A stretch of DNA of 64,000 nt from Sthenelais limicola (Eukaryota; Annelida; Polychaeta; Phyllodocida; Sigalionidae), in contig OW804094.1 in NCBI GenBank assembly GCA_942159475.1, positions 10,197,055 to 10,261,054 on the forward strand. Direction: 5' to 3'. Made by a program: the position numbers and the translations under genes. Shown one piece after another: positions 31,773 to 43,159 of this stretch (position 1 is its first letter; each line of letters opens with the position of its first letter). The notes under the pieces are model-generated. The model ran no database searches, was not told the origin of the DNA, and saw nothing but the letters and a program-made list of their open reading frames with translations.

Positions 31773-31905
31773 AAAAATTTCCGTGTTGACAAGTAGAGAG
31801 CAAGGTGGAGAATGAATGAATGGAGGCAGGTACCGGTGGACGTGCGCGTGACGCCACCTATGGTCACCTGAACACAATACTCATGTATATGAATATACAT
31901 CACAC
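31773..31905 (-). repeat. Ngaro terminal repeat B, 5' copy
   Basis: The 133-bp repeat appears identical to 27109-27241. It forms the 5' end of the element and probably contains the promoter. Confidence 0.9.
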
Positions 31906-32782
31906 GTATATAATGCACATAAACTATAGAATTATATCACTTATAACATTCATATGTACATGATGTGGAACATCTATGGTGGTATAAATGCCACACAAGT
32001 GTATTAGCGGCACTTTTATTGTAAAAGAAATTGTAAATGCAACCCAGTTACCAGTGTCGCCACCTGGTGAAAACAGTACTGCCACCAGGTACCGCCACCA
32101 GTCAGAACAAGTGGCATTGATTGGTGGTATTATGATCAATTCTTAATTAATATAAGGGAACAAATGGTTTGCTACAAACAAATAAATTATAATAAGTCTG
32201 ATATAAACTTCAGGCTTTAGTCAGTGCAAAAGCATAGCATTTTAAGAGTCTGCCACATATCAATGTTTGTAATCAAAAACAGGACAAGGGCTATTCCCAT
32301 TATTTCAAACATATCTGATATAATTGTTTTCTATGTATAAATAAGGCTATGCGACCAAACAAAAAGAATGATCCCGCCCTACTGACTGACTGACTGATAA
32401 TAAAATTCATTTAAAATAAACAGGGCATTTTTATGGGTATAATTTATCAGTATTTCACATATATACATATAGTACAGTATGCTGTAATAGTCACATGATA
32501 CAGTACGATTTTTGATATAATATTAATAACATGAACTGTATTGTTTAAAAAACACCAATCAAACATCATTATTTGGGATTTTTTCCTTTCTAGCAAGCAA
32601 AAGATAACTATCCGGGATTCCCAATTTAAAAGTGACAACCATTCAACCTAGTTTGATTTATTATTTGTAGGTTGTGGCACAGGACTGATATATTAACAAG
32701 ATTATGAATGTCAAAGTACGAATATGAGTAATTTTGATAATATAATGATCTATTATAATATAATGATCTATATAATAGATAT
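31906..32782. other. No gene seen
   Basis: AT-rich flank of the Ngaro element. Confidence 0.5.
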
Positions 32783-33200
32783 GTGAGGTGTTACAGAAAA
32801 ATGAGACACAAGCCGCACTAAAGGTAAATTTCAAATGTTTTTTTTGCAAATGACTCCTTGCTCAGAATGTTTTCATTTTCCTGTTTTGCGTTATTAGTAT
32901 TATGAATACAGGTACTAGATTTCAAGCATGTGTAACCATGAATGTATTGATGCTTAGCTGAGGTTATCCTAATAGGGTGACTCCACTAGAGGAAAAATGG
33001 CCACAAATTTTGTTGTTGCCCACTAATATCAGTCTCTGGAAACTGCTGTTACTGTATGGATATTTGTTGCAACAAATAAGTGGGCAACTACAAAATGTGT
33101 CGGCGCCGTTTTTCTAGTGGAGTCACCCTATTAGTGCTATGTTTAACTACTTTACCAGTGTTTGAATAGTGATTAAGAAATATTGCGAACATTTTTTTTC
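32783..33200. mobile_element. MITE-B variant (subfamily 2), incomplete, with nested foldback
   Basis: The left end reads GTGAGGTGTTACAG and the interior matches the 53067 copy (CTTGCTCAGAATGTTTTCAT). A foldback at 32971-33132 interrupts it and the right end is not found. Confidence 0.6.
32971..33132. mobile_element. Foldback element nested in MITE-B subfamily 2
   Basis: Inverted ends AATAGGGTGACTCCACTAG / CTAGTGGAGTCACCCTATT of about 45 bp. The host MITE-B sequence (GAGGTTATCCTAA) is interrupted here. Confidence 0.75.
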
Positions 33201-34471
33201 ATGGAGACTTCTTGATAAACATGCACATATTTTATATCTACAGAAAGCTGACAAAATAAGCAATTCAACCATATGCATCATTGTGATCTCACTAGTAGTA
33301 GGCATGCGTTACCGCCGCGCGTAATCGTTACGCATATTTGTATCCCATTGCTGCATGGGATGTGCCACCAAAATACATCACAATACATCATATTTATCAT
33401 ACTTCTAGTAGTACAAATATATACAGCTGGGCACCATAATAATTCGTAGGAATTATAAAAGGATGGATTAAATCTGGGGAAGAATTTGGGAAGTAATGTT
33501 TGGATAATATGGAGGTAGCATTACATCATTTATTTTAGTAGAGAGGGGTTTCTATGAATTGGTGTCAGAGACTGAGTGTGAGTGTCAGAGAGGGGAGTGT
33601 TAGATATGTGCGACATTAGGTGTGAATGCCATGCAGGTGAGTGAGCAGTGGCAGGTATTGTGGCCTGTTGTAGCTTCATTGTGTTGTAGAATGTTATGGT
33701 AGTTGTGGGTGCGGGTTTGGTTTGAACTATTATTTGTGAAGGAAGTGTTAAGAATGTTTAGGTTATACAGATGAATACATGTCAAATAAATACAATTATG
33801 CTCCATGGACCCTACATATAAATGTGGTTCTGATGCTCCCAACGATGTGCTACTGACCAGGTGTAAAAGACACAGTTATAATGCACTCAGTGAAGCACTT
33901 TCATTGCTATTGCTATGTGAGGGAGAGGGAGGGAATTACTTTGCAAAAGTTATTCATTCATTCATCATTATTCATACAAATAAACAGGACATTAATTTTA
34001 GGTAGAGGCTTAATTTATAGGTATTTTATTCTTTACAGCTTTAACAGTTACATTGAAAAAACGCTGTATTCACCATGAATGTTTTCATATGTTGCCTCAT
34101 GAAATATAATTATATTTTTGAGTCAGAATAAAAGATACTATAATTTTTGAACTCTATGAATTCCTCTAGACTGACTGACATCCATTAATCCCACTGCATG
34201 TAGCTAGTGCATTGATACCTGATTTATATACATAAATTTGATACGCATTTTTGGAGTGCATCTGATGATGCACATTGCATCAGGTGCAAAACCAGGTGCA
34301 ATACTGCTTTTTTGAGAGGATTGCACTTTTCTGACTGGTCAGTGGCACTTTTGCATGCACTGGTGGATTTTCCAATGCACATCGGGAAGAGACTTTAATA
34401 ATATGTTAGTTTTTAGCAAACTGTTCCCATCTTTCTTAAAATAATAACAGTTGCTTTATATTCATAGTTAG
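33201..34471. other. No gene seen
   Basis: Contains the short GCTCCCAACGATGTGC repeat (33834) and a related GCATCTGATGATGCACATTG stretch near 34258. Confidence 0.5.
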
Positions 34472-34683
34472 ACCCTGCCCACAGACGATTGAATATTATA
34501 TTGGCCTTAAATGAATAAAAAAAAAATTGTCCCCCGATTTTGGTCTCCCAATGAATCCTATGACATCATTTCAAATCCTGGTTTATGTTTTTGAAATAAC
34601 ATAAACCAGGATTGGAAATGAAATCCTAGGAAGTCGGGGGACAATCGGGGGGGGGGGGGAAATCGGCTGTGTGTTGGCAGGGT
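34472..34683. mobile_element. Foldback element with ACCCTGCC ends
   Basis: Outer ends ACCCTGCCCACAG / TGTGTTGGCAGGGT enclose a strong inner hairpin (34527-34644: TTGTCCCCCGATTTTGG ..., apex AACATAAACCAGGATT). Confidence 0.65.
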
Positions 34684-35159
34684 AGCAGCTAACCTTGAAA
34701 AACGCTTAATGTTAGCGACGTGTTATCTGCATTTTGCAGTTAGGCTACGAAATAAAACTTTCAAAAAAATAATGAAAATTCTTGATCTTGATAAAGGGCA
34801 AATTTATGCCGCCCGAAACGTCGGAACCCAATAAACGCAAACCCAAAACTCACTCCTGTCCACTCGGTTACTGGGCTTAACCCATTCAATTAGAGAAAAA
34901 AATAATAAATAAATACTGCCGCTTTAAGAGAGTGATCTATAGGCCGTATTTAAGGCGGGAAGGCTAAGTAACCATGGTGACAGACCTTCCTGCTGGCTCC
35001 CTCTATTTACCTGTCCATTATACACACGCTAATCAATTCAAGGTGAAAAGAAAAAGAAAATAAACAAATTTCCCCTTGGCTTCTTTCCTTGGCCTGAAGC
35101 CAAGCTGGCATCTTACTAGGAAAGCGGCGGCGGGAGCAGGAGATAAAATGGGACAGATT

Positions 35160-35383
35160 TTCAGAAAATGTACAATTGACCTTCACCAATTCTCTCAAAT
35201 AACCCACATTTCAGACAAAAATAAAGTTCAAAATATAGTTCAACCTAGCCTAACAGATTGCTAGAATCACTGCAATGCCGAATATACTCGAATTTACCTA
35301 GTATTGACCAGATTGCAGCCTAATTTAGCATAATTTACTAAATGTGTACAGCTGCCAATTGTACATTTTCTGAAAATCTGCCC
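35160..35383. mobile_element. MITE-A, full copy
   Basis: Ends GGGACAGATTTTCAG and GAAAATCTGCCC. Confidence 0.88.
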
Positions 35384-35483
35384 TAGAAAGGTAAAGAATG
35401 GCCGGCTGATATGATAGACGCACGCAGGGACGCTAAAGGCAGAGATGGAAATATAGAGAGATTGGTATGTTTGATACATAGAG

Positions 35484-35720
35484 TGAGTGAGTGAGATTGG
35501 TTGCTTTACGCCCTTATCAACACATTGAAGGTTATATCAAGGTTTAATATGGTTATATCAAGGGCGGGAGAGCTGAGAGGGAGTGAGGGAGTGAGATTGG
35601 TTACAACTTACAACTTGGAACAACTTACATCTGGGCGTTATAAAGTCAATTGTGTTATCTGCCAGTGTTTTATAGCTTTCCATGCATCTTCCAAAAAGGC
35701 AGAAAGGGAGACTAAAATCT
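35484..35720. repeat. SINE-like repeat (GTGAGTGAGATTGGTTGCTT)
   Basis: The first part recurs at 46072-46150 (ACGCCCTTATCAACA, ATATCAAGGGCGGGAGAG). The last part (CAGTGTTTTATAGCTTTCCA) recurs at 61498. It recalls GTGAGTGAGTGAG-type repeats of molluscs. Confidence 0.5.
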
Positions 35721-35924
35721 ATTCGTCCCTCACTTGGACTTACCTGTGTTTCCCCAAGACGTGTTTTGATTATCACCAAGATTAAACAGACGCAGATCTT
35801 AGGTAAAAACAAACTTCAAAGCTAAGAATCTTAAAATATTGTCTTAAAATGCTTCCAACCAGTGGCTGGCTACAGGGCTCAATCAATACATGTCTCCATC
35901 ATTATAAGAAAGCCTTCTCTAATC

Positions 35925-36080
35925 ACTGAGTGAAAGCACTAGAAAATGTACAATTCACCTTCACCAATGCTCTCAAAAAAAACAAATTTAAGACATAAAT
36001 CAGGTCCAAAGTTCACTTCAACATAACCAACCAGATTGTTTGAATCAAGGCAATACCAAATATACACAGATATACAAAGT
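35925..36080. mobile_element. MITE-A, left half
   Basis: Starts near AGTGAAAGCACTAGAAAATG and stops within the interior. Confidence 0.7.
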
Positions 36081-36469
36081 AACAGAATTTCTACTTTAAA
36101 TGATGTTTAATATGTGTAACTTTTGATTTCTTGTGCTGAAAAGTACCGTAACTATGTGAAATTCTCAGGAATAAAACCTTTTACAAAAAAAAAGTGACAG
36201 ATAGTATGTCACCTGATAAATAGGGAGAAAGGATCATCAGAGCTCTGCTGCTGAAGTCTCTACCTTCTGGATAGTGACAGTGAATTATTCACCCAAGGGT
36301 TGGCACATACACAAGGGGAGGGATGGCCGCCATTTGCAATATGGTTGCCGACCACATGGCATGGTGATATTGTGAATATTCATGACTGTTGACATTACAA
36401 CAACATACAACAAACACCAAAATAGAAATGGCCTTAACATAACCCATCCAGATTCAATGAATGCTGGTA

Positions 36470-37068
36470 TGGATTTCGATTAAATATGATGGGGTTTAGC
36501 GCTGGTAGCAGCATGAATACATGTGGGTCAGATTTTCAGAAAATGTACAATTGGCAGCTCTACACATTTAGTAAATTGTGCTAAATTAGGCTGCAATTTC
36601 GTTAATATTATTGATTATCTAGCAATCTGTTTGATTAGGTTGAACTGTATTTTGAATTTTATTTTCGTCTGAAATTTGGGGTATTTGAGAGTATTGGTGA
36701 AGGCGAATTGTACATTTTCTGAAAACTTGACCCATGTACCAAATTCCAAGAATGTATATCGAAGATATTCATTCATATTTGAGGTTATCCTAAGGAGTAT
36801 ATTACTAATATGTTATTTTGGAATTTTTAGAGACTTACCTGGAAGTTGAATTTAAATTTAGATTTTTATGAGCAACACACAGGGTTGCGGGAGTAAATAG
36901 ATTGGCCATTAAGAAATATCGCTATAATATCTTTGTTTTCATGCATAAAAAAAATACATAAATATTAAATGTCATTGAAATCGGCTTTGATCTCATCTGG
37001 TCAAACATGGTGATATCTCAAAATCCATTTTTTTGCGACTTATGTCTCATTTTCCTGTAACACATCAC
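36470..37068. mobile_element. MITE-B subfamily 2, left-truncated, with two inserts
   Basis: The right end (TTTTGCGACTTATG..., CACATCAC) is intact. MITE-A (36525-36733) is nested at ATGT, and a 67-bp segment at about 36826-36893 interrupts the interior. Confidence 0.7.
36525..36733. mobile_element. MITE-A nested in MITE-B
   Basis: Exact target duplication ATGT; the empty site is in the MITE-B copy at 53067. Confidence 0.92.
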
Positions 37069-37139
37069 AAATACTCAAAATGCTCAGATGCTCATTTTCC
37101 TATTTTTACTATAATCATAGCATGAGTTTGGCGTGTGAA

Positions 37140-37230
37140 ATTCACCATCCAGGTAGAAAGGCAAGACGGAAACCGACGTTACAAAATTGCCCGATGCCCT
37201 TATCACCTGAGCTACAAAGACTGCTTGGGA
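37140..37230 (-). repeat. Degenerate tRNA-like SINE fragment
   Basis: The minus strand has GTAGCTCAGGTGATAAGGGC (A-box-like) and a weak B box (GGTTTCCGTCTTGC). Confidence 0.35.
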
Positions 37231-37895
37231 GGTCTACCTAAGTCCACCCAAGGTCGCTCAGGCTTCTCAGATGTCAGCAGTTATAACGACTGTAGGTGCA
37301 GCTTAAACCAGCCTCTGGCTACTTTTACCTTTTTTTAAATTTAGGTTCTAACCAAATCAATAGGTTAGTGAACCATGTATGGAGAGTTCGCCACTCCTCT
37401 CCACCTACAGAACCAGCTCAACAACAACTGCAGTTATAAACCTGAAATACTCCCGATATTTTAAAATCTTTTTAAAAGATTTTATTCGAAATATCCTGGC
37501 CTCAAGGCTTCTACACTTCTAAGGTTTGATACATGTCTCCCTTGTATTTTTTTTTGATTTTATAATTTTTCTTTAAAACCAGATCTTGTACAACTAGTCC
37601 CGTAGTCTTTGTTACTAGCCAACCTTTCTTTTTTTTAGCCAACCTTTCTTAATTAAGGTTGTACAATTTATCTTTCATGTTTGTTAAAATTCAAAACAGT
37701 AATATAAATAAAGTTTCTCTTCTCAAAATCCCGGAGACTTCTATCGTGTTTACATTTTCATAACAATGATCATCGCAGTCCCAAAATACTCCCGATATTC
37801 ATGTTTACAAAACCTTTCAGGAGTTGAGGAAGGAGGACATGTTCCAATTGCTCACACGTGAGTGGTATGGCCTAAATAGAGACGCTGCATCACAT
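37231..37895. other. No gene seen
   Basis: T-rich DNA with a local duplication of AGCCAACCTTTCTT (37617-37649). Confidence 0.5.
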
Positions 37896-38130
37896 GGGTC
37901 AGATTTTCAGAAAATGTACAGTTCAACTTCGCCAATCTTCTCAAATAACCCAAATTTACGACCAAAATAAAGTTCAAAATACAGTTCAACCTAACCAAAC
38001 AGATTGCTAGAATCAATGCAATGCCAAATATACCCGAATTTAACTAGTATTGACCAAATTGCAGCATCATTTAGCTTAGTTTACTCAATGTGTAGAGCTG
38101 CCAATTGTACATTTTTTGAAAATCTGACCC
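37896..38130. mobile_element. MITE-A, full copy
   Basis: Both ends are intact; flanks ACAT and ATAT differ by one base. Confidence 0.88.
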
Positions 38131-38155
38131 ATATGGCTCTGCCCGGCTAAAATAT

Positions 38156-38580
38156 GTGATGTGGTCCAGTCAAATGAGTCACAAGTCGCAAAATTGATAT
38201 TTTTCAGTGTTTTTTCACAAGATCTCTTTGTTAAAATGTTCCGCTGATTCCAATGATAGTAAACATTAAGGACAAGATAAGAAGTGTTTCTATATGTTAT
38301 GTTTATATATTCATGTTTGAAAAAAGAAGTTTGCAATATTTCTGGGTGGGCAATTACCAGTAAAGTAACTAAATATACTCCATATGATGACCTTCAAAAT
38401 GCAAAAATACATTTAATACAATGTCTTGGAATTTGGTACATGCATTCATACGCCTTAAACTGCTAAACCCCACAAATAACAGATCATTCCAACAAAGACA
38501 TCTTGTGAATGAAATACATTGGAAAATGTCCCTTTTGGGACTTGTTTAGTTTGTTAGGTTTAGTTTGTCCTGCAATACAT
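38156..38580. mobile_element. MITE-B, degraded right end
   Basis: The left end GTGATGTGGTCCAG and the interior are typical. The right end is eroded near GGGACTTGTTTAG. Confidence 0.7.
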
Positions 38581-38924
38581 TTTGCTGTATAATGGAATTG
38601 AAATAACAGAAATATTAATTATAGCAGATAAACCGTACAATTTGTCCCAATCTACACAGTTGACTGTCTTTACCCATTGATGTATATTCTCCAATTACAT
38701 CCTAGGCGGTAGCTTCCCTGCCTATTGATTGGTGTAGTGGCAATTCATACCAGAGTGGCAGATTCACTTGGCTTTCTACTATTGAGATCTATCAACATTC
38801 CTTCAGTTGAAGAGTTGGAAATATGGTATAAAGTTATGCTATAAATAGACATATTAATTCCATTAGCGACAACGGTACGGTTTGAATCTGCTTGGGTGTA
38901 TTTGTATAATGTATAAATATATAT

Positions 38925-39330
38925 ATAACAACTTTTATTCAGTATTATAGCTTACATTCTTTTATCATTTCAATCCTATCACTGAATTGGAAGCTATACT
39001 CTGCGTAGCAGGTCTACCATATAGTCCAATCTAATTACTTATTTCCTTAAATTGTCTGTGTATGTTACATAGTTCTTTCTTTATAAATATCTTGATTTTC
39101 AAGAACAAGAGTCCAAGTTTGACTTTCATAATATATGGTCTTTTCCTCACTGATAATGTGTTATACAAAGTCAAGAGTCTTAATTACCATATTGATTCAG
39201 ATATCTTACATAGTTCTTTCTTTATGAATGTCTCGATTTTCAAGAACATTAATATTTCTATTCAGTCAAAAACATTATGTAACTGGTACACTATTCTCAG
39301 TAATTGTTGATTCTTTAATACAAATGTTAT
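38925..39330 (-). repeat. LINE 3'-end relic containing a tandem duplication
   Basis: TACATAGTTCTTTCTTTAT occurs at about 39066 and again at 39211, each followed by GATTTTCAAGAACA, giving a 145-bp duplication. The neighbouring CATTATGTAACTGGTACAC recurs at 54345 and 56782. Confidence 0.5.
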
Positions 39331-39667
39331 ATAAAAAAAACATGAAAAAGAAATAGTAATCCATATAAAAAAATATGCGATATCAAATAAGTAAAACAAA
39401 TTAAAACCATCACCCACGCATGGTTCAAAGTCATGACAGTCAAGCTAAGGTTTTCAAAATATGACAAGCAAATTAGATAATATTCCATACATGAGAGACG
39501 AGTGTATACTAGATTATAATATTATGAATCATTCCATTATCATTCTGAATATGGCATAGGTAAGATTGTATACGAAAAGATACGTGTAACGCGTCAATGT
39601 CAAAGAGGATCATTTAGTATCATGTTACTAATGCATCATCATGGAGGTTGTAAAAGTTTAGCGGTGG

Positions 39668-39680
39668 ATCAAAAATTGCT
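39668..39680 (-). terminator. RNA polymerase III terminator of tRNA-Pro
   Basis: On the minus strand the tRNA 3' end is followed by AGCAATTTTTGATCC. The T5 run lies a few bases past the discriminator base, as expected for Pol III termination. Confidence 0.75.
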
Positions 39681-39752
39681 GGGCTCGTCCGGGATTTGAA
39701 CCCGGGACCTCTCGCACCCTAAGCGAGAATCATGCCCCTAGACCAACGAACC
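39681..39752 (-). tRNA. tRNA-Pro (anticodon AGG)
   Basis: The 72-base gene reads GGTTCGTTGGTCTAGGGGCA at its 5' end (A box), carries anticodon loop bases TTAGGGT in a CTCGC/GCGAG stem, and has the T arm GGTTCAAATCC (B box). The cloverleaf closes fully; the acceptor has one U3-G70 wobble where most animal tRNA-Pro genes have C3-G70. No CCA is encoded. About four bases past the 3' end a TTTTT run is a good RNA polymerase III terminator. It is a single isolated gene, and the intact stems suggest it is functional. Confidence 0.95.
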
Positions 39753-39974
39753 GCGGCTGAAAATGGACGACGTCATGCACCATAAAATAGCATACAAAAT
39801 GGGTTTTAGCACAAAATTAGGGCAGTAAATCCACGCACAAGTAGAAGGAACCTTGACCCAGTTACAAGAGGAAGACCTATATAGGTATAAGAGGATGACC
39901 TATAATTAGTATCTAATTATAGGCCTATATATAGTTATGAGAGCGCAAATAAAACATACACACACACTAACCCA

Positions 39975-40131
39975 GTCCACTAAGACTCATACCTTTCAGA
40001 GCATACAGATAAGAATAGTATGTCAGTGATTGGACGCCTACTGCGCTAATTAATGTATTCCCAGTTCTGTAGTAGGCTTCCTAATGGGATTATAATGACT
40101 TTTTGCGAGAGGCTTTCCCTGATATTGTATG
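39975..40131. mobile_element. MITE-C, incomplete
   Basis: The central GATTGGACGCCTACTGCGC and GCGAGAGGCTTTCCCT are present; the right tip is lost. Confidence 0.65.
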
Positions 40132-40676
40132 GCAGCCAATGTTTCAGAACGCTGTTAAAATGTTAAGAATTTTTTTTTTTAATTCATTTAAAGTATTAGG
40201 GAAAACATAGAGGATTAATTCTGATACTGATATGTATAAACTGGTATGTGAGTAATAATGTACATAAATCTTGAATATAGATCTACATTGATTATGTGTA
40301 AGATTTATAACATAATGTGTAAGTGTATGTGTATTTATATATATACAATATTTTACTATTAAATATTTATCATCAATTGATTAGCTTAGTAAGTAATACA
40401 ATGAAAAGTAATCAAATGAAAAGTCCCGTGAACAACATGTATCAAACTCAAATGATGTGTACAATAATTATATAGCAACCTGTACAACATGGATATCTCC
40501 CATGAAACATAATATTATGAATCAATTGTATGCAATATTTACTTATCTAAATATGATTCATTGATTCATTGGGGGTAAGTCCAACTATATATAAACAGCC
40601 GATACGACAGGTGTGTGTGTTTAGCACCTCAAAATAACGCATTGAACAATGGTTCCATGCCAGTGAGTGAAGTGGC
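40132..40676. other. No gene seen
   Basis: AT-rich, no repeat family recognised. Confidence 0.5.
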
Positions 40677-41029
40677 AATAGGGGATTTGCATAGCCGCCA
40701 GTTTGAATCTTGGTTCGCATGGAATTATGGGACTAATGGTAGTCTAAAATCTAGGCCTATAGGAAACATGCCATATTCAGCATGGGGTATTTATCAATAT
40801 TCTAATGTCAATATCCATGTGTTATACATAAGACATTACACAAGTCTCCATCTTCCCCATCATGCATTTGGTTTTCATAGATCATTTACACAAGCTATGA
40901 TATTGGTGAAAACATTCATTGCAATTTTCGATACAAATGTTGCCAAATATTTGTACGTCAGATTTGAACAGAATCCATCCCATGATGCACTGTAACAGAC
41001 ATGCGCAGTGAGACATGCAAATCCCCTAT
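40677..41029. mobile_element. MITE-D, full copy
   Basis: 353 bp; ends AATAGGGGATTTGCATAG and CATGCAAATCCCCTATA. Holds the uninterrupted CATGCATTTGG site. Confidence 0.82.
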
Positions 41030-41156
41030 AACTGAAGCATATTTAATAAACAAAATTAAACAAATGTACATTGCGAGGTCAAAAGTGGGGACGTTGTATG
41101 GCGCTGGAGGCTAACAAGTGGTACACGACCAATTGTTGTAATGTAAACAGCATCCT

Positions 41157-41389
41157 GGGTCAAGTCGCCAGAAAATGTACAATTCGTCTTCAACAATCCT
41201 CCCAAATAACCCAAATTTAAAACGATAATTGGGTTCAAAATACAGTTTAACATAACCATTATATTGAATGAATACAATACAGAACACACTCAGATGCACC
41301 TAGTATTTATTGTTTTGCACTCTGATTTATTAGCAGAATTTGATAGATGCATAGAACTGTAGATTGTGCATTTTCTGAAAATCGGACCC
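41157..41389. mobile_element. MITE-A, full copy
   Basis: Ends GGGTCAAGTCGCCAG and GAAAATCGGACCC; flanks differ. Confidence 0.85.
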
Positions 41390-41743
41390 AGGACTAAATA
41401 TGAACTGAGAGCAAACAGTGAAGGCGTCTCTATGGCGTTTCACAAAAAGGGAGTCAACATGTGGATCGAGAGCCGTTGCAACGGTGTCAATCCACTCATT
41501 TTTATGCAGATCATGGTCGACTTTTTCAAGGACAAATTCTCATAATTCAATGAGGGAAAGGGATTCCTGTGGTGAAATTTGCATTCCTTAGACTTTTTGT
41601 TCTTCCTCACAGAATGCGCATGGTTATTTTAAGGCGGTGCCTGAGCTTTCAGCCTAAAATGAATTGAAAGGTTAATTGACTTGCCTGGGGACCGTGATGG
41701 TGCCTTGTATTACGGAGATAGGGGGCTGAAGTCGACATAAAAT

Positions 41744-42144
41744 GTGATGTGTTACAGGACAATAAGTCACAAGTCGCAAAATTAATACTTTTCAGAGTGA
41801 TTTATTCACAAGATCTCTTTTTAAAAATATTCTGTTCTTTGGAGGGTTTAGCACCTTTAGTCACATCACCCTGCGTGAACCATACGTACCAAATATCAGG
41901 ACATTGTATTAAATATATTCTTGCGTTTTGAAAGTCTTCGTATGGAGTATTTTTAGTTACTTTATACTGCTAATTGCCCACCTAGAAATATTTAGAAAAA
42001 TAAAAATATCAAACTTAAAATGTAGAAATACTTATTAGATGTTCTACTGTTTACTATAATTGGAATCAGCTTGATCTCATCTTTTCAAATATGATGATAT
42101 CTCAAAATCCATATTTGCGACTTGTGACTTACTTCCCTGAAACA
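41744..42144. mobile_element. MITE-B joined directly to a MITE-A fragment
   Basis: The left end GTGATGTGTTACAGG is intact. The right end runs to CCCTGAAACA and then continues as MITE-A instead of CATCAC. Confidence 0.75.
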
Positions 42145-42322
42145 GGTCCCAAATGTACAATTCGCCTTCACTAATCCTCCCAAATAACCCCAAATTTCAG
42201 ACGAAAGAAAATCCAACCTAACCAAACAGCTAGCTAGAATCAGAATCAATGCAATGCCGAATATACTTGACTTTAGCTAGTAAGTACAGCTGCCAATTGT
42301 ACATTTTCTGAAAGTCTGACCC
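42145..42322. mobile_element. MITE-A, lacking its left tip, fused to MITE-B
   Basis: Begins GGTCCCAAATGTACAATTCG directly after MITE-B; the interior is shortened and the right end is intact. Confidence 0.8.
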
Positions 42323-42925
42323 AGATATAGTATAGTGTGTGGTATCAGCCCATTGACTCAATGTTACACGCTTAGCCTCGCTACATATATTGTTACACCA
42401 TGTTGTAGCATACTTATTTAATTTAATATTTCTTTAATATGTTGAATACAGCTATTAGCTAGACAATATCAGCTTTTTCTAGTAATCCACTAATTTTTGT
42501 TTACAGTAAATCAGGATTTCTCTGAGAATAGCATCCTCGATCTAATGTTCTGAATACAAAAATCTAAACTCTAACATCTTTTAAGTGCTTCTACTACCAG
42601 TACAGAACAGCTTTTTTTACTGATTTAAATGGTTAGATTAGAAGAGATTTAAAAGCATTTTCATGACCGAAGAAAATCAGATTTTGATCAGTTTAATTCA
42701 AAATGTGAAAGACGAAATGCAGTCAATAATAAAAAAAAAATTTTTTGTGGAAAGTTTTGAAGCGATTTGGTTATTATGAATGAACAGTGCCTTCACTGTT
42801 TGCTCTCAGCTCATTTGGGAAACTTGAAGTTTTCAAAAATACTAATTTCAGTACACATCCGGAAGACATTCGTCCCTGAACTCGGGCAACCACAAATAAG
42901 AAAGCGGCCATATATACCTACTACA

Positions 42926-43116
42926 CAGTTAGAGAGAGTCCCTTCAATCGGAGGGAAAGCCTCTTGCTCCAAACCACAAAATGCCATTATTATCCCTTTT
43001 GGACCGCAAAATGCCATTATAATCCCATTTGGGCCAGAAATGCTATGAAACGCAGTAGGCGTCCTATCACTGACATGCCATTCTTATCTGATCTAAGAAA
43101 CTCTGTGCCTAGACTG
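42926..43116. mobile_element. MITE-C, full, reversed
   Basis: Reverse orientation; right tip GTGCCTAGACTG, left tip eroded. Confidence 0.72.
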
Positions 43117-43159
43117 CACCGTTTTCTTGTATAAGTGATTGACAAGCGACAGGATATAT

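Larger units (their letters stand above)
27020..31905 (-). mobile_element. Complete Ngaro-type tyrosine-recombinase retrotransposon
   Basis: The element is 4,886 bp with minus-strand order: repeat B (31773-31905), gag-like ORF, reverse transcriptase/RNase H ORF, tyrosine recombinase ORF, repeat A (27242-27310), repeat B (27109-27241), a 20-base spacer, repeat A (27020-27088). This A1-ORFs-B1-A2-B2 arrangement is the split direct repeat layout of Ngaro and PAT elements; DIRS elements have inverted ends instead. There is no methyltransferase domain, which also favours Ngaro. By eye both repeat pairs are identical, and all three ORFs are open, which points to a recent insertion. As expected for recombinase integration, no target duplication is seen. 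Confidence 0.92.
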
